From JASEHD01 sp964471945 (GTDB lineage: Bacteria > Bacteroidota > Ignavibacteria > UBA10030 > SZUA-254): a stretch of 24,892 nucleotides of DNA. The stretch lies in assembly GCA_964471945.1 (NCBI GenBank), contig CAYYIJ010000027.1, positions 1-24,892 of the forward strand. Direction: 5' to 3'. Within the stretch, counting starts at the first letter, position 1, and each line of letters begins with the position of its first letter. Shown in pieces: positions 1 to 8,240 of the stretch. The notes below the pieces were generated by a model. The model saw only the letters and a program-made list of their open reading frames with translations, did not search any database and had not been told where the DNA came from. The position numbers and the translations under genes are program-made.

Positions 1-774
1 AAGATCATCCCAAAACAAAACGTACTTAATCATAGATGATACAGTCATTGCAAAATCATATAGCAAAGAACTTGAGTTATTATCATGGGTATTTTCTCCT
101 AGCGACAGACAATATCTCTATGGCGTCAATGTCGTTTTTCTCTTATGGACTAACGGTAACACCCGTTTCCCCATCGGTTTTCGCCTATTGTATAAAAATA
201 GCCAAAAAACAAAAATTGATTTAGCCATGGAACTATTACAAGAAGCTAAAAAAATATACAAATATGTGCTTATGGATTCCTTCTATCCGGCAGTAAAACT
301 CGTGAAGTTGATTCGTAATTTATCTTGGCACTGGATTGCTAAGATAAAGTCTAAGCCGCTTAGCTGACGGCGTACAAGTTCAAGAGTTTTTCACTTACAG
401 GTATGGTAATCGTATTGGTAAATTGTCTAACCATATTCGTGCTCTGGTTGTCAAAGACAACGATAACTACTGGGCTAGCAGTGATTTGTCTCTTAAGCCA
501 AAGGCTTACAAGTAAGCCAAAGGCTTACAAGCGAGTCTATTGATGTTAAACAACACTATAAGTACCGTCAATATTACGATTAGAGGGTTGTTCTGCCAGA
601 AACTCTGTTGCCCAGATAAATCATATCTATTTTGTCTTGATTGCCTTCTGTCAACTAAAACTATTCCGTATTACAAAGAACATTGCGACCATTTATAAAA
701 TTAGAGCTGTCTTCTTTGACTGCGTTATTCCTAAAAATTTTCAGTGGAATTTACAAATTGTACACTTTGCGTAA
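1..774 (+). pseudogene. Degenerate DDE (IS4/IS701-like) transposase, 5' end outside window
   Basis: The remnant of an insertion-sequence transposase is spread over three reading frames. Frame 2 (2-367) reads IIDDTVIAKSY, then LLWTNGNTRFPIGFR and YVLMDSFY, which look like the first and second Asp segments of a DDE transposase. A one-base shift moves it to frame 3 (363-515: VQVQEFFTYRYGNRIGKLS). A 19-bp tandem duplication at 494-531 then introduces a stop. Frame 2 resumes at 533-583 (IDVKQHYKYRQ) and frame 1 carries the C-terminus (577-774: EGCSARNSVAQINHIYFVLI, ending WNLQIVHFA). The segment expected to carry the catalytic Glu, between YRQ and EGCSARN, seems to be missing. No terminal inverted repeat can be defined because the left end lies outside the window. 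The transposase identity is fairly sure; the exact IS family is uncertain. The following 775-907 shows no gene. Confidence 0.8.
494..531. repeat. 19-bp perfect tandem duplication inside the transposase remnant
   Basis: The unit TAAGCCAAAGGCTTACAAG occurs twice back to back, at 494-512 and 513-531. Its core AAGCC-AAA-GGCTT is itself an inverted repeat. As 19 is not a multiple of three, the duplication shifts the frame and exposes a stop at 513-515, so it is one of the inactivating lesions of the transposase. Confidence 0.95.
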
Positions 775-907
775 CTTCAGATCCTAATATAAAAATTCAC
801 TGCCTTTTTGTCACATAAATTAATTTGCTTTAATAGGTTAATATTATCTTGTTTGTCTGACATAATATCAGTATCTTACATATCGAAAACAATAGAAAAA
901 ACTCTCA

Positions 908-2260
908 TTGACACAAAATAATAAGAAAATCTATTTAGAAACCTATGGCTGTCAGATGAATTTGGCAGACTCAGAGGTAATATTTGGCTTGCTTCATAAA
1001 GAGGGATACCAAAAAACTGATGTTATCACTGATGCTGATGTTATTTTGGTAAATACTTGTAGTGTTCGTGAACATGCTGAACAACGGATTTATGGGCGCC
1101 TCGGAAATTTCAAATCAATAAAAGATAATAACCCTGAAGTTGTTGTTGGTGTTATTGGCTGCATGGCAGAACGTTTACGCTCAAATCTAACAACCGATAA
1201 AGCAAAAGGTGTCGGGCAGATTGTTGACATGATCGTCGGGCCTGATGAATATCGTAAACTTCCCGAGCTTGTATACAAAGCTTGGCATGGTGAAAAAGGA
1301 ATTGCTGTTCAACTTTCACGGGTAGAAACATACGATGATATTACTCCACTCCGAACCGATGGAATAAGTGCGTGGATTTCGATCATGCGTGGATGTAACA
1401 AATTTTGCTCGTTTTGTGTGGTGCCTTTTACACGTGGACGTGAAAGAAGCCGCCCGCTTGCAAGCATAATTCAAGAAGTTAACAGTCTCGCTAAACAAGG
1501 TTTTAAAGAAGTTACACTCCTCGGGCAAAATGTAAACTCTTATCAAGATCAAAATAATAATTTCGATTGTTTATTGAACGCGGTCGCTTCGGTTGATAGA
1601 TCTATGAGAATTAGATTTACAACATCACATCCACAAGATATGTCGGATGAACTCATAGACACAATCGCTGAGCATAAAAACATTTGCAAATATATTCATC
1701 TACCGATTCAATCGGCATCGGATAGAATTTTAGATTTGATGAATCGGAATTATGATAACAAACATTATCGACATCTCATTAAAAAAATTAGAACTGCGAT
1801 GCCCGATGTAAGTATTTCTACCGATATCATCGTTGGCTTTCCCACCGAAACTGAAGAAGATCATAAAAAGACTTTAGCGCTGATGGAAGAAATTCGATTC
1901 GATGGGGCTTTTATGTTTAAATATTCAGCAAGAGAAAATACACCCGCACACAAAATGACGGATGACGTAGCAAAAGAAACCAAAACACGCCGGATTAATG
2001 AAATAATTGATTTACAAAACCGCATCTCGACAGAGATAAATCTAACTTATGTTGGACGCAGGTTCGAAATTCTAGTCGAAGGGGAAAGTAAAAAATCATC
2101 TGATGAATGGCGAGGACGCACAAATACCAATAAAACAGTAATTTTCCCGAAAGGAAATTTTAATTCGGGTAGTTTTGTACAGGTATTGATTGAACGAGTA
2201 AATTCTGCGACACTGTTTGGAACAATTCAAACAAAGACTGATCGAGAGGAAAAAGTATGA
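908..2260 (+). CDS. miaB: tRNA-2-methylthio-N6-dimethylallyladenosine synthase MiaB
   Basis: This is a radical SAM methylthiotransferase that adds the 2-methylthio group to i6A37 of tRNAs reading UNN codons. The 450-aa protein has the usual family length. The N-terminal UPF0004 domain has the three Cys that hold the second 4Fe-4S cluster: C15 (YGCQMN), C51 (NTCSVRE) and C85 (GCMAER). The radical SAM motif CNKFCSFC gives C163, C167 and C170, and a TRAM domain fills about 375-445. The NTCSVREH and GRERSR contexts favour MiaB over RimO or MtaB. The start is a TTG at 908: the first in-frame ATG (codon 17) would remove C15, so a TTG start is needed. No strong Shine-Dalgarno is seen. The stop overlaps the next start by 4 nt (ATGA), which points to translational coupling. 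Confidence 0.96.
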   Translation: MTQNNKKIYLETYGCQMNLADSEVIFGLLHKEGYQKTDVITDADVILVNTCSVREHAEQRIYGRLGNFKSIKDNNPEVVVGVIGCMAERLRSNLTTDKAKGVGQIVDMIVGPDEYRKLPELVYKAWHGEKGIAVQLSRVETYDDITPLRTDGISAWISIMRGCNKFCSFCVVPFTRGRERSRPLASIIQEVNSLAKQGFKEVTLLGQNVNSYQDQNNNFDCLLNAVASVDRSMRIRFTTSHPQDMSDELIDTIAEHKNICKYIHLPIQSASDRILDLMNRNYDNKHYRHLIKKIRTAMPDVSISTDIIVGFPTETEEDHKKTLALMEEIRFDGAFMFKYSARENTPAHKMTDDVAKETKTRRINEIIDLQNRISTEINLTYVGRRFEILVEGESKKSSDEWRGRTNTNKTVIFPKGNFNSGSFVQVLIERVNSATLFGTIQTKTDREEKV

Positions 2261-3027
2261 AGATTCCAGATTACAGATTTATTTTATTATTAGGTCTCTG
2301 CTCACTGCTCATAGCTCACCGCTCACAGCTATTATCACAATCACATGATAAGGAAATGCGCGATGCAATTGAGAAAGTGGATAAGGGGCAATCTGAAGAA
2401 GTTCGAAAAATATTACCCGATCTTGTTGCTAAATATCAGAATGAACCTGGCATGCTTTATCTACAGGGCAGATTAGCGACCGATGGTATTGAAGCGGTAA
2501 AATTTTATCAAGGTATCGTTGATAACTTTTCGAAAAGTGAATGGGCGGATGATGCACTTTATCGAATTCACCAGTATTACTATTCGCTTGGTTTGTACCG
2601 CACCGCTGACTTGAAAATGCAGCAATTGAAGAAAGAATATCCAAATTCCCCATACGTAACTGCAAAACCCGAGCCAATCATTCCTCCTCAAGAAGAAAAA
2701 CCCGTGAAACTTCCAGAGAAAGAAGTGATTATAACAGAACCAACACCAAATGAACAACCGTCTCAGACTCCTACACTTAAAGAATCGGGCAGCGAACCAT
2801 ATACAGTTCAGGTTGGGGCTTATTCTACAATGGCAAATGCTGAAAAACAAAAAAAATATTTTGATGACTTAGGATATAAAGTCGAGATAACGAATAAAAT
2901 TCGAAACAGGCGGAACATGTACTTGGTTTGGATTGGGAGTTTTCTCACAATCGAAGAAGCTCGTGATTTGGTTAGGGAGATTAAGAAAAATTATAAATTG
3001 GATTCGATGATAGTTGAGAGGTATTAA
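2257..3027 (+). CDS. SPOR-domain envelope protein
   Basis: A 256-aa exported protein. Residues 8-28 form a hydrophobic signal sequence. Residues 35-130 look like a short helical TPR-like region (QGRLATDGIEAVKFYQ...ADDALYRIHQYY). A Pro/Glu-rich linker runs 135-178 and a SPOR domain fills 180-256 (YTVQVGAYSTMANAEKQKK ... YLVWIGSF). SPOR domains bind denuded septal peptidoglycan, so a role at the cell envelope or division site is likely, but the exact function is unknown. It overlaps miaB by 4 nt and is followed after 3 nt by the sigma54-type activator, so the three are probably cotranscribed. The oddity is that the signal-peptide codons are made of two heptanucleotide arrays (2261-2281 and 2298-2332), giving an unusual signal sequence that includes LIAHRSQ. 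Confidence 0.85.
   Translation: MKIPDYRFILLLGLCSLLIAHRSQLLSQSHDKEMRDAIEKVDKGQSEEVRKILPDLVAKYQNEPGMLYLQGRLATDGIEAVKFYQGIVDNFSKSEWADDALYRIHQYYYSLGLYRTADLKMQQLKKEYPNSPYVTAKPEPIIPPQEEKPVKLPEKEVIITEPTPNEQPSQTPTLKESGSEPYTVQVGAYSTMANAEKQKKYFDDLGYKVEITNKIRNRRNMYLVWIGSFLTIEEARDLVREIKKNYKLDSMIVERY
2261..2332 (+). repeat. Compound heptanucleotide tandem arrays in a signal-peptide coding region
   Basis: Two imperfect arrays with a 7-bp period sit in the first 26 codons of the SPOR gene. The first (2261-2281) reads AGATTCC, AGATTAC, AGATTTA. The second (2298-2332) reads CTGCTCA, CTGCTCA, TAGCTCA, CCGCTCA, CAGCTAT, with GCTCA constant and two positions variable. Because seven is not a multiple of three, each repeat is read in a different phase. 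The reading frame nevertheless stays open. Confidence 0.85.
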
Positions 3028-3030
3028 ATA

Positions 3031-4158
3031 GTGGAACATCCTCAACAACAATTTGGTATTATCGGCAATTCGATTGAAATAAAAGAAATTTTCAGCGTAA
3101 TAGAACAAGTCGCCCCGACAGATATAACCGTACTTATAACGGGAGAGAGTGGAACAGGAAAAGAAGTTATCGCAAAAGCAATTCATCAATTGAGCAAACG
3201 TGCATCTAAACCGATGATTTCGGTAAACGCAGGAGCCATCCCTGAGGGAATAATTGAAAGTGAATTGTTTGGACACGAAAAGGGCGCATTCACAGGTGCG
3301 GGAGAAACACGGAAAGGATATTTCGAGCTTGCTGATGGTGGAACGATTCTTCTTGATGAAATCGGTGAATTACCTTTGGCAACACAAGTGAAGTTCTTGC
3401 GGGTGCTTGAGAGTGGTGAGTATATGCGAGTTGGCTCAGCAACACCGAGGAAGGTTGATGTACGGATTATAGCCGCCACGAATAAAGATTTAGAAACTGC
3501 GGTACGGCACGGAAACTTTCGAGCTGATTTATATTTTCGATTAAGGTCGATCAATATCCGCATCCCGCCACTGCGAGAGCGAAGAGAGGATATTCTGGTT
3601 TTTGCCGATGAATTTTCTAAACAAATCTGTGAAAAAAATAATATTTTATTTAAAGGTTTTTCTGATGAAGCCAGAGAATTACTCAAAAACTACCACTGGC
3701 ACGGCAACGTACGAGAGTTGCGCAACGTAATTGAAAGCATAATCGTAATCGAGCACGGTAAACGGGTTGAAGTTAACGATCTCAGGAAGTATCTTAAAGA
3801 TGCGATGATAGATGGGAATCGAAATTTACCTGTATTTACACATAAAAGTATAGACCAAGCTGAGCGAGAATTGATACTTCGAGCTTTACTCGAGATGAAA
3901 AGCGATATCAATGAAATAAAAATTATTTTAAATAACCAAAACGGTTCACGGATTGATTCACGCTTCGTTGAAGCATCATTCGATGCAACTAATCCTGAGT
4001 ATGGTCCACCTATTGAACCAGTACAAGAGATAGAAAAGCGAGCGATCGTAGTCGCATTAGATCGTTATAAAGGAAACAGGCGATTAGCTTCAAAAGCATT
4101 GAACATCAGCGAGCGAACTCTGTATCGAAAAATTAAAGAGTACAAATTAGATGCGTAA
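3031..4158 (+). CDS. Sigma54-interacting AAA+ transcriptional activator without receiver domain
   Basis: A 375-aa bacterial enhancer-binding protein that would hydrolyse ATP to open sigma54 promoters. The AAA+ domain begins almost at the N-terminus: Walker A GESGTGKE at 38-45, ESELFGHE at 76-83, the sigma54-contacting GAFTGA loop at 85-90, Walker B with D109-E110, and an arginine-finger region near RLRSINIRIPPLRERREDI. A Fis-type helix-turn-helix lies at about 345-375 (NRRLASKALNISERTLYRK). There is no response-regulator receiver or GAF domain, as in PspF-like activators, so control by a partner protein or by expression level is inferred. The start is GTG at 3031, with AGAGG (3017-3021) 9 nt upstream. 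It sits between miaB/SPOR and the LptE-like gene; I recall a miaB, sigma54 activator, lptE order being common in Bacteroidetes. Confidence 0.93.
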   Translation: MEHPQQQFGIIGNSIEIKEIFSVIEQVAPTDITVLITGESGTGKEVIAKAIHQLSKRASKPMISVNAGAIPEGIIESELFGHEKGAFTGAGETRKGYFELADGGTILLDEIGELPLATQVKFLRVLESGEYMRVGSATPRKVDVRIIAATNKDLETAVRHGNFRADLYFRLRSINIRIPPLRERREDILVFADEFSKQICEKNNILFKGFSDEARELLKNYHWHGNVRELRNVIESIIVIEHGKRVEVNDLRKYLKDAMIDGNRNLPVFTHKSIDQAERELILRALLEMKSDINEIKIILNNQNGSRIDSRFVEASFDATNPEYGPPIEPVQEIEKRAIVVALDRYKGNRRLASKALNISERTLYRKIKEYKLDA

Positions 4159-4654
4159 AATGAAACTCATTCTATCCGCGATAATTTTTTCATCGATACA
4201 TTTTATCGGATGTTACTCGTTTACCGGGGCTTCGGTTCCACCACATCTTCATACGATTGCGATTCCATTATTCGATGATCAAAGCGGATCAGGCGAACCC
4301 GGGTTGCGTGAAAAATTGACTAATAATTTAATCGAAAAATTCCGACAAGATAACAGTTTAGAGATTGCTGATAAAACAAACGCAGATTCGATCCTCGAGG
4401 GTATCATTGTGGCAATGACAGATCAACCACAAGTTGTCGCCGCAGGTGAAACCGTCAGTAAATCTCGGATAACAGTTACTGTAAAAGTAACATATCAAGA
4501 TATGAAATTGAAAAAAAAGGTGTGGGAAAAAAATTTTTCACAATGGGCAGATTATCTGCTCAGCGGTGGTCTGATAGAACGTGATGCAAGCATTAGTACC
4601 GCAAACGAAAAATTATGTGAAGACATCCTGCTTCAGACTGTTACAAACTGGTAA
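4151..4654 (+). CDS. lptE: LptE-family lipoprotein (LPS assembly)
   Basis: A 167-aa protein with a lipoprotein signal peptide; the likely lipidated residue is C21 in the FIGC lipobox. The mature part has the LptE-type fold signature: an early TIAIPLFDDQSGSGEPGLRE segment, then LTNNLIEKFRQDNSLEIAD and a C-terminal strand-helix region. LptE plugs the LptD barrel in the outer membrane and helps to insert lipopolysaccharide. The annotated start at 4151 overlaps the activator gene by 8 nt; a second ATG at 4160 (codon 4) also gives a complete lipoprotein signal, and neither has a convincing ribosome-binding site. Assignment rests on family resemblance to Bacteroidetes LptE (distant from E. coli LptE). 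LptD is not in this window. Confidence 0.8.
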   Translation: MRKMKLILSAIIFSSIHFIGCYSFTGASVPPHLHTIAIPLFDDQSGSGEPGLREKLTNNLIEKFRQDNSLEIADKTNADSILEGIIVAMTDQPQVVAAGETVSKSRITVTVKVTYQDMKLKKKVWEKNFSQWADYLLSGGLIERDASISTANEKLCEDILLQTVTNW

Positions 4655-4703
4655 AAAAAAGATAATGATACATCAAGCAAAATAAAGGCGTAAAATTACA
4701 TCC

Positions 4704-6176
4704 ATGCAAGATTTAATAATTGGTACATATTTTTTCTCTCTTTCAATCCTGTTTCTTTTTGGCTCGAGCGGTTTCGTAATGATTTTCTATTATCTCAAAC
4801 ATAGAGATAAAAAACATGAGCCTGCTGATGAACTAAAAGATTTTCCTGAGGTTACAATCCAATTACCGGTTTATAATGAATACTATGTTGTCGATCGATT
4901 GTTAAAAGCCGCTTGTGCAATCAACTACCCTAAAGAGAAAATTGAATTTCAGGTGCTCGATGATTCGACTGACGAGACTACAGAACTCCTAAAAGAGCTT
5001 ATGAATCAATACCAAGACAAAGGTTTCGACATTAAGCATGTGCGACGTGGTTCACGAGATGGTTATAAAGCTGGCGCGCTTAAATACGGTCTTCGCAGTG
5101 CACGCGGTGAATATATTGCCATTTTTGATGCTGATTTCATTCCCAAAAAAAATTTCCTTGTTGATACTTTGCCATATTTCTATCAAGATCTAAAAGTCGG
5201 CTTGGTTCAAACCAGGTGGGAACATCTCAATAGGGAGTATTCATTTCTGACTCGCGTCCAAGCGATGGCGCTGGATGGGCATTTTGTAATTGAACAGAAT
5301 GTTAGAAATAAAGCTGGCTTCTTTATAAATTTTAACGGTACTGGCGGTATCTGGCGGAAAGAATGTATCTTGGATTCAGGTAACTGGGAAGCTGATACAC
5401 TTACCGAGGATTTAGATTTAAGCTATCGCGCACAATTGCGCGGATGGAAATTTAAATTCTTAAATGACGTTACATCCCCTGCCGAGCTGCCGTCGGAAAT
5501 AAATGCATTGAAGTCGCAGCAATTCAGATGGACGAAAGGTGCGATAGAGACGGCGCGAAAAATTCTTCCTCGCGTCTGGAAATCCGATCTTCCTTTCGAA
5601 AAGAAACTTCACGCAACGTTTCATCTCTCGAACAATATTGTTTTTCCATTTATCCTGCTCGCCGGAATATTAAACGTTCCACTTATTTTTATTAAACATC
5701 AAGGTGGATATGAAACATACTTCGCTATAATGGCAGTGTTCGTTTTTGCATTTATTGGATCGTTTCTCTTTTATCTTTATTCTCAAAAAGATGTGTATCT
5801 CGATTGGCGAAAGCGGATGCTGCTTTTTCCTCTTTTCATGGCAGGTAGTATGGGATTTGCCGTAAACAACACAAAAGCTGTTATTGAAGGTTTGTTCAAG
5901 AAAAAATCCGAGTTTGTGAGAACACCAAAATATTCTGTTATCGACAAAAAAGATAACTGGCTTGATAAAAAATACGTACTTAAAAAATTTAACTATACCG
6001 TAATTATCGAACTGCTCCTTGCAATGTATTGCTTATTTGGTGTAATCTCCTCGATATATTATTTAGAAATCGCAGCAGTTCCGTTTCAACTCCTATTCAC
6101 GATAGGTTTTGGTCTAGTGGCTTGGCTATCTATTCGTCATGCTTGGATGGCTCGTAAACTATCATTGGTAACATAA
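4704..6176 (+). CDS. Membrane-bound family 2 glycosyltransferase (cellulose-synthase-like)
   Basis: A 490-aa processive-type inverting glycosyltransferase of the inner membrane. A first membrane segment lies at about 8-30. The cytoplasmic GT2 domain follows, with D86-D87 in LDDSTDET (nucleotide-sugar binding), the metal-binding DAD at 142-144, the catalytic TED at 234-236 and the QxxRW motif at 272-276 (QQFRW). At least three or four further membrane segments follow at about 305-330, 335-360, 380-400 and 425-475. The DAD/TED/QxxRW set is that of BcsA- or CsbB/glucomannan-synthase-like polymerising enzymes. The sugar and product cannot be told from sequence; no PilZ domain or BcsB partner is seen. 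The next gene, a TPR protein, starts directly after the stop, which suggests the two act together. Confidence 0.92.
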   Translation: MQDLIIGTYFFSLSILFLFGSSGFVMIFYYLKHRDKKHEPADELKDFPEVTIQLPVYNEYYVVDRLLKAACAINYPKEKIEFQVLDDSTDETTELLKELMNQYQDKGFDIKHVRRGSRDGYKAGALKYGLRSARGEYIAIFDADFIPKKNFLVDTLPYFYQDLKVGLVQTRWEHLNREYSFLTRVQAMALDGHFVIEQNVRNKAGFFINFNGTGGIWRKECILDSGNWEADTLTEDLDLSYRAQLRGWKFKFLNDVTSPAELPSEINALKSQQFRWTKGAIETARKILPRVWKSDLPFEKKLHATFHLSNNIVFPFILLAGILNVPLIFIKHQGGYETYFAIMAVFVFAFIGSFLFYLYSQKDVYLDWRKRMLLFPLFMAGSMGFAVNNTKAVIEGLFKKKSEFVRTPKYSVIDKKDNWLDKKYVLKKFNYTVIIELLLAMYCLFGVISSIYYLEIAAVPFQLLFTIGFGLVAWLSIRHAWMARKLSLVT

Positions 6177-6896
6177 TTGACAATCGAATATTTAGAACAA
6201 AAGCTGGTTCGCCGCCCGTTTTCACCGCTCTTCGCTCGACTTGTTCATGAATATCTGAAGGTTGGCAGAAATCAGGAAGCAAAAAAGATTTGCTTCTCGG
6301 GTTTGGAAAATTATCCACAATACATCACTGCACATTTTGCACTGGCAGAATGTTATATTAGCGAACAAGATTACAATGCGGCGATACAATCAATCGACAC
6401 TGCAATTTCACTTAATCCAAATACAGAAACTCTCAGAACGCTGCAATCAGAAGTACAAGAAATGATAACTTCTCTAAGCATTCCCGATAGTATAAACACA
6501 AACTCACTAAACGAATACAAACTAATTAATTCTGAAGAGTCAATTACTTCAGTACCAGCAATTGAAACCGAAATCCCGATCGAATCCACAGATCAAAATG
6601 CAATCACTCAAAAAGAAAATATCACCAACGATGAATCCAAATTAGAATTAATCGAAGCAAAACCAGAAATTGATCAACCGGTTGTACCCGATGAAAAATC
6701 GATTGGAAAAGATGATAGTCGGATCGTAAGCAGGACACTTGCTGAGATTTATGCTTCGCAGGGTGAGCATATGGAAGCTATAGCAACATACCAAATACTT
6801 AAACGAAATAGACCTGATTTGAAGGAAGAGATTGAAAAGAGAATTTTAGAATTAGAAGGATATATTCAGGATAAGCTCTCTCAGCGACCGAACTAA
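6177..6896 (+). CDS. TPR-repeat protein
   Basis: A 239-aa protein with no signal peptide, so probably cytoplasmic. Two or more TPR units are seen at about 15-80 (LFARLVHEYLKVGRNQEAK, then AHFALAECYISEQDYNAAI) and another near 183-225 (ILAEIYASQGEHMEAIATY-like, here TLAEIYASQGEHMEAIATY). They are separated by an acidic, Ser/Thr-rich, low-complexity stretch at about 95-175. The start is a TTG at 6177, immediately after the glycosyltransferase stop (zero intergenic bases); no earlier in-frame start is available without overlapping the stop. The role is unknown: TPRs usually mediate protein contacts, and its position suggests a partner of the glycosyltransferase. A hairpin terminator follows 18 nt downstream. 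Confidence 0.8.
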   Translation: MTIEYLEQKLVRRPFSPLFARLVHEYLKVGRNQEAKKICFSGLENYPQYITAHFALAECYISEQDYNAAIQSIDTAISLNPNTETLRTLQSEVQEMITSLSIPDSINTNSLNEYKLINSEESITSVPAIETEIPIESTDQNAITQKENITNDESKLELIEAKPEIDQPVVPDEKSIGKDDSRIVSRTLAEIYASQGEHMEAIATYQILKRNRPDLKEEIEKRILELEGYIQDKLSQRPN

Positions 6897-6914
6897 ATTT
6901 CTCGCTATCAATTA

Positions 6915-6941
6915 AAAAGCCCCTTGATTATCGGGGCTTTT
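6915..6941. terminator. Bidirectional hairpin terminator between TPR gene and rpsT
   Basis: AAAAGCCCC (6915-6923) pairs perfectly with GGGGCTTTT (6933-6941) around a 9-nt loop. The A-run on one side and the T-run on the other make it able to stop transcription from both directions. It lies between the convergent TPR gene (+) and rpsT (-). Confidence 0.88.
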
Positions 6942-6962
6942 AATATCGTACAATATTCTAAT

Positions 6963-7217
6963 TTATTTTAACGAGTTAACAAATTTCGTCAAGCTCGATT
7001 TTTTATTTGAGGCATTATTTTTATGAATAATGCCTTTCGCTGCAAGCCGATCCAGGAGTTTTACTGCCTTTTTTAATTCTCCCGCTGCTTTTTCTTTATC
7101 TTTTAATTCGCGGACACGGCGAAGCGCTGTCTTCATCTTCGACATATAAACTCTGTTACTCATCCGTTTTTTTAATGCTTTTCTTGCCTGTCGTTCCGCT
7201 GATAAATGTTTTGCCAT
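6963..7217 (-). CDS. rpsT: 30S ribosomal protein S20
   Basis: An 84-aa basic protein of the usual S20 length, which binds 16S rRNA in the lower body of the small subunit. It opens with MAKHLSAERQARKALKKR, then NRVYMSKMKTALRRVRE, and ends with AAKGIIHKNNASNKKSSL, a typical S20 C-terminal pattern. The reading frame is open for 25 further codons upstream, but the start chosen (ATG at 7217) matches the family N-terminus and has a GAAGGAAG ribosome-binding site 6-7 nt upstream. A good promoter candidate (7265-7292) lies upstream, so it is probably a single-gene transcript. Confidence 0.96.
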   Translation of the reverse strand: MAKHLSAERQARKALKKRMSNRVYMSKMKTALRRVRELKDKEKAAGELKKAVKLLDRLAAKGIIHKNNASNKKSSLTKFVNSLK

Positions 7218-7264
7218 GAATAAACTTCCTTCATAATTTGAAAAATGTTTAAAAATATACGAAT

Positions 7265-7292
7265 ATTTTAAGAAAGTTCCAATATTCGTCAA
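7265..7292 (-). promoter_or_regulatory. Predicted sigma70-type promoter of rpsT
   Basis: On the minus strand TTGACG (7292-7287) is followed after 16 nt by TAAAAT (7270-7265). The -35 element overlaps the stop codon of the DUF3078 gene, and the start codon of rpsT is about 48 nt downstream of the -10. Prediction from sequence only. Confidence 0.5.
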
Positions 7293-8143
7293 AATAGTGT
7301 GTAGCTTAAACCCAAAGCGATTGTTTCTTTTATCTGTGTGCGAGGTGATACTCGTTTTTCGTTAATAAATTGAATATTCAGTATGGCTGTAATATACTTG
7401 CTCACTTTAGCGGTGATCGAAGTATTATCCCTGACAACAATTTCATCTAATGTTTTAAATGGTGCAAATAATTCTAATTGTGTTGTGAACAGAATATTAT
7501 CTTCTAACTGCCACTCAACGTTGGTCACCGATTCCATGCCACCATCGACAGTAACCTTTTCAAGCTTTTGCGTTGCTTTATCATCAGTGTAGATTGACGA
7601 AAATTTATTTGCAACTACTTCTCGAAGTCCTAAACCAAGTCTTGTTTTTACTTCTTTGATAGGCTGGTATCCTACACCCGCACTTTGAGTGATAAAAGCT
7701 GGATCAAAAAAAGCAGATACTTGTACCGGACTATCCGGTTTAGGATATAAAAAACCCTTTGCAATTTGGGTTTTCAACGAGGCGGCAGCATAAGGATTAA
7801 TATAAGTTCCAAGCTTATAAATAAAGACAGTTGAAAGATCTATAACATCATCGGTCTTCTTTAATCCCTGACTACCCAAACGGGATTGACCGAATGCGAA
7901 TTTATATGTATTCGTCCAGTTAGAACGCTCCTCCTCATCGACCGATTTTCCATCAACAGATAATGTGTATGCCAGCGCATTCTCACCCCCTTGCGCCCAA
8001 TCTGTAAATGCAACTTGAGTGAGTGTTAATCCCGCAACTAATCCATGATTCCAGCCATACTCAGGAGTGGTTTTAGATTGTTCCTGTGATTGACCGATTG
8101 ATATTAATATTAAAGAAACAAATAATAGAGAATTAATTTTCAT
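7289..8143 (-). CDS. DUF3078 outer-membrane beta-barrel protein
   Basis: A 284-aa protein with a signal peptide (about 1-20, MKINSLLFVSLILISIGQSQ). It contains the DUF3078 hallmark FTDWAQGGENALAYTLSVDG at about 48-66, where the WAQGGEN core is characteristic. The remainder is alternating beta-strand sequence ending in an aromatic residue (LGLSYTLF), as expected of an outer-membrane barrel. The biological role of DUF3078 proteins is not known; they are common in Bacteroidetes and relatives. I chose the ATG at 8143 rather than the TTG one codon before it; an AAGAAAGGG ribosome-binding site lies about 8 nt upstream. It is separated from the upstream OmpA gene by a strong hairpin. Confidence 0.85.
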   Translation of the reverse strand: MKINSLLFVSLILISIGQSQEQSKTTPEYGWNHGLVAGLTLTQVAFTDWAQGGENALAYTLSVDGKSVDEEERSNWTNTYKFAFGQSRLGSQGLKKTDDVIDLSTVFIYKLGTYINPYAAASLKTQIAKGFLYPKPDSPVQVSAFFDPAFITQSAGVGYQPIKEVKTRLGLGLREVVANKFSSIYTDDKATQKLEKVTVDGGMESVTNVEWQLEDNILFTTQLELFAPFKTLDEIVVRDNTSITAKVSKYITAILNIQFINEKRVSPRTQIKETIALGLSYTLF

Positions 8144-8196
8144 CAAAGTACCCTTTCTTTATATAAAAAAGTATAAAATACCAGCTTATATTATAA

Positions 8197-8228
8197 TTGT
8201 GCCTTTGGATCTTTATCCAAAGGCACAA
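8197..8228 (-). terminator. Strong hairpin terminator after the OmpA-family gene
   Basis: A perfect 14-bp stem (TTGTGCCTTTGGAT at 8197-8210 with ATCCAAAGGCACAA at 8215-8228) closes a CTTT tetraloop. It begins 12 nt after the OmpA-family stop on the minus strand and is followed by an A/T-rich stretch rather than a pure T-tract, so it is probably a terminator or a 3'-end stabilising hairpin. Confidence 0.75.
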
Positions 8229-8240
8229 GTTTGATTTTAA

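Noticed and set aside
36..224. 62-codon open frame at the start of the window
   Set aside because: It is out of frame with the transposase similarity (frame 2) covering the same bases.
326..340. TGGCAC followed by TTGCT, resembling a sigma54 (-24/-12) promoter
   Set aside because: The spacer is 4 nt instead of 5 between the two boxes, so GG-to-GC spacing is one base short, and it lies within transposase coding remnants.
7218..7292. 25-codon N-terminal extension of S20
   Set aside because: Ribosomal protein S20 begins at MAKHLS; the extension covers the predicted promoter and ribosome-binding site.
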